This document shows positions 6,201-9,179 of a DNA stretch of 9,179 nt, piece after piece; positions within the stretch are counted from its first letter, which is position 1; every line of letters begins with the position of its first letter. The DNA comes from Mollicutes bacterium (GTDB lineage Bacteria; Bacillota_I; Bacilli_A; Izemoplasmatales; Izemoplasmataceae). A model generated the notes under the pieces. The model did not search any database. It saw only the letters and a program-made list of their open reading frames with translations, and had not been told where the DNA came from. Position numbers and translations under genes: made by a program. The stretch spans positions 1-9,179 of the forward strand of contig PUMR01000088.1 of NCBI GenBank assembly GCA_003551455.1, read 5' to 3'.

Positions 6201-7003
6201 TTATCAAGCAGCATTTGTTGCTCTTTGTTCTTGTGATTCAATGCTTGTTCCAGTTTCTTGCGTTCGGTGATGTCCGTTGTCAGGGCCAGGATGTAGTCTT
6301 CATCGCCGACAGCCACTTTCCCGGTCCGTATCTCCACCGGAAGAATGGTTCCGTCCTTGCGGCGATGTTCCGCTTCAATCGTTATCGATTCTCCCACCGA
6401 CCAATTCTTCCATTGCTTCAGAATGGCATTCTTCTGTTGGTTCACTGGGCTTGATGGGGGATGCAGATCGAACACATTGAATTCCACCAATTCTTCTTCG
6501 GAGAATCCTGTCTGTTCCACCGCAGCTTCGTTCACTTCGAAGATGGCGCCGGCAGTATCATGCAAAAATACCGCAGCCATGGATTGGTCGACCAAAGCGC
6601 GGTATTTTTCTTCGGATTGTTGCCGTTCTTGTTCTGTCTGCTTGCGGGCGGTGATTTCTCTGATCCACTCCACCGCGAACTCGACGGAACCGTCTTCTCC
6701 CGTAATCGGTAGAATCCGCAAATCCACCCAGTTCCCCTCGGCATCTTGCATTTCTTCCTTGATGGCCTTTCCGGTTTGGAACACCGTCTGTACAAGACAG
6801 TCAGGGCATACGTCGTCGCGATCGCGATAGGTGCGATAGCACTTGGAGTGCAACGACCTCTTTTTCTCGGGTACGGCCACCAGGCCGTTCCAGTTGCTGT
6901 AGATGATGTTCATCTCGGCATCCTGGATGGAAATGAGGTCCGGTATCAAAGCGAACAGTCTTTCCAACAGTTTCTCGTTCAATGGCCCCGTTCTTTTCAT
7001 CAT
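3296..7003 (-). CDS. Seven-PAS sensor with GGDEF and HD-GYP domains (c-di-GMP synthesis and breakdown)
   Basis: A 1235-residue protein with no membrane helix, so probably cytosolic. Seven PAS-like units can be read, nearly all ending in a D-[IV]-T-[ED]-R-K type exit: about 8-118, 131-247, 262-374, 386-500, 518-628, 634-756 and 767-887. PAS1 and PAS4 carry a Cys motif (C55, C66, C69 and C431, C442, C445). Residues about 895-1045 are a GGDEF domain with DYLTGIPNRR, the variant metal segment IMDMNGLKLINDAYG and intact GGDEF (974-978); the RxxD inhibition site is not present (GSKD). Residues about 1065-1232 are an HD-GYP phosphodiesterase: H1103-D1104-IGK, HHERMDGKGYP (1156-1166) and VADAYEAMTSDRPYR. 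It may therefore both make and hydrolyse c-di-GMP under PAS control. The frame is open to 7108, but ATG 7003 follows GGAGAGG at six bases and is preferred. The DNA for PAS3-PAS4 is markedly AT-rich. Confidence 0.93.
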   Translation of the reverse strand: MMKRTGPLNEKLLERLFALIPDLISIQDAEMNIIYSNWNGLVAVPEKKRSLHSKCYRTYRDRDDVCPDCLVQTVFQTGKAIKEEMQDAEGNWVDLRILPITGEDGSVEFAVEWIREITARKQTEQERQQSEEKYRALVDQSMAAVFLHDTAGAIFEVNEAAVEQTGFSEEELVEFNVFDLHPPSSPVNQQKNAILKQWKNWSVGESITIEAEHRRKDGTILPVEIRTGKVAVGDEDYILALTTDITERKKLEQALNHKNKEQQMLLDNIETQIWYLYDVETYGAVNQAHADFFHVETKALQNKNLYDIMATQEEAETCIAGNKDVFTKKRKLYTEEWCTNGEGEKRLLSITKTPKLDDNNNVEYVICSATDITEFRHAQEESEESRNLLDSVFQSIQDGISVLNTDLTIRKTNQKMEEWYDHAVPFVGEKCYEIYQNRSEPCVPCPSIKAIENVTVCSEEVPYKKGDKQAGWLELYCYPLLNQSTGTVEGIIEFVRDITERKQAEETIRKNEEELQEAHEIAKLGRWDFYHENNQLRWSETIFAIFEVDPEEFDVSYEGFLARIHPDDRARVDQAWKRSLENKKDYQLEHRLLMDDDRVKWVKEQCRTEFDDNGRPVHSTGIVQDITELREVQDRYRLLYNTMNQGVIYQDNEGNITSCNPAAERILGLTADQIRGKTAMDPRWRMIDEDGKSIPGEDHPAMIALRTRKKVGPVVRGVYHPEEDRYVWLSISAIPLFAADDENPSEVYATIEDITKRRDAQKAVQAAKERLELVMDNLPIGIAVNSVDPKVNFKYMNDNFCKIYDVRREELEKRDNFWKAVYENATFREEIKKEVLSDVASGDVERMVWEDVPIEKEGQPTRYISAYNTPLPEADLFVSAVIDVTDRKRKEKEIRHISNHDYLTGIPNRRYYQEALTRYDNALHYPLGIIIMDMNGLKLINDAYGYEAGNQALRMTARVLKKIQGSKDFIARIGGDEFAMVCSNTNADEMDERVASIEKEMTLQKVRDIPLSLALGYDIKHDKKRNIRTILVRAENNMHKNKVLIGESVRTDTILSILEALQTKFTEEKVHSERVSHICKLIGEAMDLRSHEILELEKAGLYHDIGKISVPDALLEKPGKLTSREWKKMKEHTLHGYQILRAADRYSGIAEYAMSHHERMDGKGYPNRVKGKEIPLFSRIIAVADAYEAMTSDRPYRKALTEEEALAELKKHAGTQFDADVVDVFIERVYSRESL

Positions 7004-7330
7004 GATGTGCCTCTCCTCTCCCTTTTCGGAAATCTTGAAACATCGACTTACAAGTCTTTCCTCGCGGTACTCGAGAGCACATGGCAGCCCATGAACCAAG
7101 AAAGTCATGCATCAAGCTCATGGTGGTTATGATTGTATTTGGGCGGGTGTGACGATGAATCCCCTAGATGTCCCACATGTATATTCCCATTATAGCGCAA
7201 AACACCCATATAGCATCATCGTCGTTTCAAGAAGAATAAGGAATATCGGCGTGTCTAAAGGAAATGGGCCCATTGTATTTATTTATGTACCGTCCTTGTT
7301 CGCGGCAATTGCTTACCGGCTCCGTTAGGG
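7004..7330. other. Intergenic and leader region upstream of the PAS-GGDEF-HD gene
   Basis: Contains, on the minus strand, the end of the membrane-protein transcript, a small hairpin CGGTAA-GCAA-TTGCCG (7318-7303, one G-U pair, GNRA-type loop, no T-run), a perfect 12-base palindrome AATGGGCCCATT (7263-7274), the TATAAT at 7189-7194 and then a leader of about 180 bases with short local hairpins such as CATGG-GCTG-CCATG. I searched it by eye for conserved c-di-GMP riboswitch segments and saw none. No gene with a ribosome binding site was found in it. Confidence 0.4.
7189..7194 (-). promoter_or_regulatory. -10 box of the PAS-GGDEF-HD gene
   Basis: Perfect TATAAT on the minus strand with no good -35 hexamer at the usual distance. 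Transcription would begin near 7182, so the mRNA would carry a leader of about 180 bases before the ATG at 7003. Confidence 0.45.
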
Positions 7331-7924
7331 TTATGTCTCTAAGCGCGGCGTCAAAACGTGCAGAGCTTGGGGAAGCATAAAAGCGATAAATGTGATGTAG
7401 CCCCAAAGATTTCCCCAAGCGGTAGGCACTTCAAGACTCCCTTCAATATATGCCGACAGGGCGTAAAAGACCGCTGTGGCGATAATACCCGCTGCCGAAA
7501 CATAGCGCACAAGCGGCACGAACATAGACACGAAAAACAGGAACAACCCCAAACAATAGAGACCGAGCGACACCTGGAGCAAGATGGCTGTGGTCTCGCC
7601 GATGAGGTGCCCGAAATCGGGATTGTAATAATGCACGCTATAACTCACAAAAAACCAATACATTATGAGAAAAGGCGCAAAGGGGACAACCAGCAGGAAC
7701 TGTCTTTTCCCGCGGGGAAACAGGGAGGATACGACGGCGCTGGTCAAATAGCTGGTCGCCAAGACTATGGGGAGAATCCAGTCCGATGCGCGCTGTGATT
7801 GGATGATCCAATACACACCTAAAGCCGCATACAGGACCATGGCCGCGATGAAGAACCCCGATGAACGTTGGAACGCATATCGCACAAAATCACTCCCGCA
7901 CTGTTCGCTTTCGGGACGGTTCAT
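7331..7924 (-). CDS. Six-helix integral membrane protein, unknown function
   Basis: 197 residues with a short hydrophilic N-terminus and about six predicted membrane helices: roughly 22-41, 49-69, 76-98, 112-135, 139-160 and 170-191. Basic loops (PRGKRQ at 70-75 after helix 2, R140 after helix 4) place those loops in the cytoplasm under the positive-inside rule. Aromatic residues are frequent. There is no signal peptide, no transporter signature and no catalytic motif that I recognise, so no family is assigned. The ATG at 7924 has only a weak Shine-Dalgarno sequence (GTGAGA, a little far upstream). It is separated by more than 100 bases from the nucleotidyltransferase upstream, so co-transcription is not required. 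Confidence 0.8.
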   Translation of the reverse strand: MNRPESEQCGSDFVRYAFQRSSGFFIAAMVLYAALGVYWIIQSQRASDWILPIVLATSYLTSAVVSSLFPRGKRQFLLVVPFAPFLIMYWFFVSYSVHYYNPDFGHLIGETTAILLQVSLGLYCLGLFLFFVSMFVPLVRYVSAAGIIATAVFYALSAYIEGSLEVPTAWGNLWGYITFIAFMLPQALHVLTPRLET

Positions 7925-7976
7925 GATAAGGTCTCACTATCACCGTATCTATTTCTGATAATAACACAAGCACTTC

Positions 7977-8028
7977 ACCACAGAAAATGAGGCCCTCACT
8001 TCCCGGTCCCGACTCGCCCGTCTGTGGT
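7977..8028 (-). terminator. Branched stem structure after the nucleotidyltransferase gene
   Basis: ACCACAGA (7977-7984) and TCTGTGGT (8021-8028) are an 8-bp inverted repeat enclosing G+C-rich sequence. On the minus strand an inner hairpin AAGTGAG-GGC-CTCATTT (one G-U pair) ends in a short T-rich run (CATTTTCTG). It starts 12 bases past the stop codon at 8040 and could act as a transcript end. The inner and outer stems compete for the same T residues, so the call is moderate. Confidence 0.4.
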
Positions 8029-8039
8029 CATGACAGCAT

Positions 8040-8801
8040 CTACTTCTTTGGTTCGTGGGCCGTTTTCAGTTGTTCGTAACGGAGAATGAGTTCCTTCGCG
8101 ATCCTTTTCAACCCTTCAAGGTCGGACACCCGGAAAAAGCGCATGAGAAGGTCATAATCGGCCGCCGAATAATCCCTCTCGGCATAACGGATGCCGAAAT
8201 CGACTTTCGCGATGCGATGCTCCATATTCAACAAGGGGACGAGCGAGCGCATGACGAACGCATAGAGGAAATGATAGGCATCGAGATAATGGTCGCGGCG
8301 GAAAGCTTTGTCGATCTCTTTACGCAAAACGAACGTTCCTTGTGTGGCCCGTTCATACTGAGCCTCGGCGCGCTTTTGGATAGCGTCTTCGGAGGTGGGA
8401 TCCTTGTCGACGATACCGATCGTGTCCTTCCACACGGCGACTTCTCCGTGACGGTCCCTGGCCGTGAAAGGGTCCGCGGTCGTTTGTGGGAGGATGCAGA
8501 GGTCGACATAGAACCAGGGTTCCGTATTCTTTAGGTCATAGAATTTTTGGGCGAAACCGTGCCACGTGGGCTCGGGGAGCCGCAAGGCGTCACGGATACC
8601 GAAGTGCTCGGTGAACAAGTCGTCGATCTCTTGGAACAATTCTTCCGTATCGTTTTCTGCGGCTACAATTAGCACATCGAGGTCGCTGTAGGCATCGAGC
8701 GCATCGGTCGCGGCGGAACCTCCCTCCCAGGCGGCTAACACCTTGCGATGGGCCTTCAAAAAAGCTTGCAGTTTGGCTTTGACATCGTCGCGTGTGTACA
8801 T
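8040..8801 (-). CDS. Nucleotidyltransferase-fold protein (aminoglycoside adenylyltransferase-like)
   Basis: 253 residues. Residues 27-29 (GGS), followed by Y38-S39-D40-L41-D42, form the GS-x(n)-D-x-D signature of the polymerase-beta nucleotidyltransferase superfamily; D100 in 'WFYVDLCILP' is the likely third metal-binding Asp. The C-terminal half (about 140-250) is helical with many charged residues, as in the helical domain that follows the catalytic core in streptomycin/spectinomycin adenylyltransferases and related family members. All three expected acidic residues are present, so it may well transfer a nucleotide to a small molecule or a protein, but the acceptor cannot be read from the sequence and a resistance role should not be assumed. 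The ATG at 8801 is chosen because AGGAGG (8806-8811) lies just upstream; an in-frame ATG at 8819 lies before that site and is rejected. Confidence 0.85.
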   Translation of the reverse strand: MYTRDDVKAKLQAFLKAHRKVLAAWEGGSAATDALDAYSDLDVLIVAAENDTEELFQEIDDLFTEHFGIRDALRLPEPTWHGFAQKFYDLKNTEPWFYVDLCILPQTTADPFTARDRHGEVAVWKDTIGIVDKDPTSEDAIQKRAEAQYERATQGTFVLRKEIDKAFRRDHYLDAYHFLYAFVMRSLVPLLNMEHRIAKVDFGIRYAERDYSAADYDLLMRFFRVSDLEGLKRIAKELILRYEQLKTAHEPKK

Positions 8802-8830
8802 AATGCCTCCTAATTGCATATTGATTGTCT

Positions 8831-8859
8831 ATGTTGTCTGCGATTATTCGATTAGTCAA
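8831..8859 (-). promoter_or_regulatory. Possible promoter of the nucleotidyltransferase gene
   Basis: On the minus strand TTGACT (8859-8854, five of six -35 bases), a 17-base spacer and CAACAT (8836-8831, three of six -10 bases). The -35 overlaps the premature stop codon of the ABC relic, so the promoter sits at the end of the decayed gene. Confidence 0.35.
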
Positions 8860-9011
8860 ATTTCGCGTTTCTTCCCAGTGGATACGAGCATCTTTCCCGC
8901 ACCGTGGTGTCCCAAAAACTCGTAGACCCCTCCCGGTTTGACGGTGGAACCGACGTCTTTCACGGCTATTTTGCTGCCGTAGTTCTTGACGATATTTTTC
9001 ACTTTCAACAC
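8856..9011 (-). pseudogene. ABC-transporter ATPase relic, N-terminal fragment only
   Basis: Reading from GTG 9011 (GGGG six bases upstream), the frame gives a clear start of an ABC ATPase domain: LKVKNIVKNYGSKIAVKDV, then TVKPGGVYEFLGHHGAGK. In intact family members the second block normally reads close to TVKPGEVYGFLGPNGAGKST. Here PGE has become PGG, YGF has become YEF, the Walker A 'PN' is HH, and the Ser/Thr after GAGK is missing. The frame stops at 8856, about 52 residues in, without the Q-loop, ABC signature, Walker B or switch His, where a full domain needs over 200 residues. Nothing downstream restores the rest in another frame. It is therefore a truncated and substituted remnant, unable to act as an ATPase. 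It borders the nucleotidyltransferase gene, whose possible promoter overlaps its end. Confidence 0.8.
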
Positions 9012-9042
9012 GACACATCCCCGTCTATTCGCCAGGGTCGTC

Positions 9043-9065
9043 AAAAAAAATATCGCATGATATCT
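9043..9065 (-). terminator. Weak T-run terminator upstream of the ABC relic
   Basis: On the minus strand AGATATC-ATGC-GATATTT (9065-9048) forms a 7-bp AT-rich stem (one G-U pair) directly followed by T residues within an eight-T run (9050-9043). The stem is weak. It may end a transcript entering from beyond the right edge or reduce reading into the ABC relic. The rest of 9066-9179 is AT-rich, with a TATAAT on the minus strand at 9131-9136 and no gene. Confidence 0.4.
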
Positions 9066-9179
9066 AACAAACTCATATAATTTCTTATAATCTCTCGATT
9101 ATCGTCAGTAATTGATGGTATCTTACTATTATTATAGTTTAGAAACTTTCGCCATGCCATCTCTTTTTGTCAATAATCG

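Noticed and set aside
7004..7108. Upstream ATG (7108) for the PAS-GGDEF-HD gene
   Set aside because: No ribosome binding site there; the ATG at 7003 follows GGAGAGG at good spacing.
9131..9173. Promoter from TTGACA (9168-9173) and TATAAT (9131-9136) on the minus strand
   Set aside because: The two boxes are 31 bases apart, too far to work together.

Overview
All recognisable genes in this window read on the minus strand, so transcription runs from high to low coordinates. Base composition is near 50-55% G+C by eye. Starts are preceded by Shine-Dalgarno sequences (for example AGGAGG at 8806-8811), TATAAT-type -10 boxes are common, and TGA acts as a stop codon, which means the standard bacterial code. 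These traits, the GH3 lipoprotein and the PAS/GGDEF/HD-GYP protein would fit a Gram-positive-type bacterium (Bacillota or a neighbouring lineage). A spirochaete is not excluded; I cannot name a genus.

Layout in transcription order (right to left). 9011-8856 is a relic of an ABC-transporter ATPase that stops just after a damaged Walker A motif. 8801-8040 is a nucleotidyltransferase-fold protein. 7924-7331 is a six-helix membrane protein of unknown function. 7003-3296 is a very large soluble c-di-GMP enzyme with seven PAS domains, then GGDEF, then HD-GYP. 3099-2386 is a DUF5131 (phage Gp37/Gp68-like) protein with a three-cysteine motif. 2150-1959 is a 63-residue His-rich protein with a C-terminal membrane helix, followed by a clear intrinsic terminator. 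1801-782 is a second diguanylate cyclase with a PAS-like input domain. 451-1 is the start of a GH3 glycoside hydrolase lipoprotein, with a LacI-type operator palindrome next to its promoter.

The main theme is cyclic-di-GMP signalling: two GGDEF enzymes lie within about 6.3 kb, and one can probably both make and degrade the messenger. The genes seem to be separate short transcription units. Individual -10 boxes can be found for the GH3 gene, the small DGC, the 63-residue protein and the PAS-GGDEF-HD gene, and a possible -35/-10 pair for the nucleotidyltransferase. I see no strong evidence of one multi-gene system.

The most interesting signals are these: a sharp drop in G+C confined to PAS domains 3 and 4 of the large sensor (mosaic gene), two cysteine-motif PAS domains in that protein, the decayed ABC ATPase, the operator at the GH3 promoter, a long interrupted hairpin at 581-636, and an open frame that follows the small DGC in another phase and ends at that hairpin. 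No tRNA, rRNA, CRISPR array or insertion sequence was seen.
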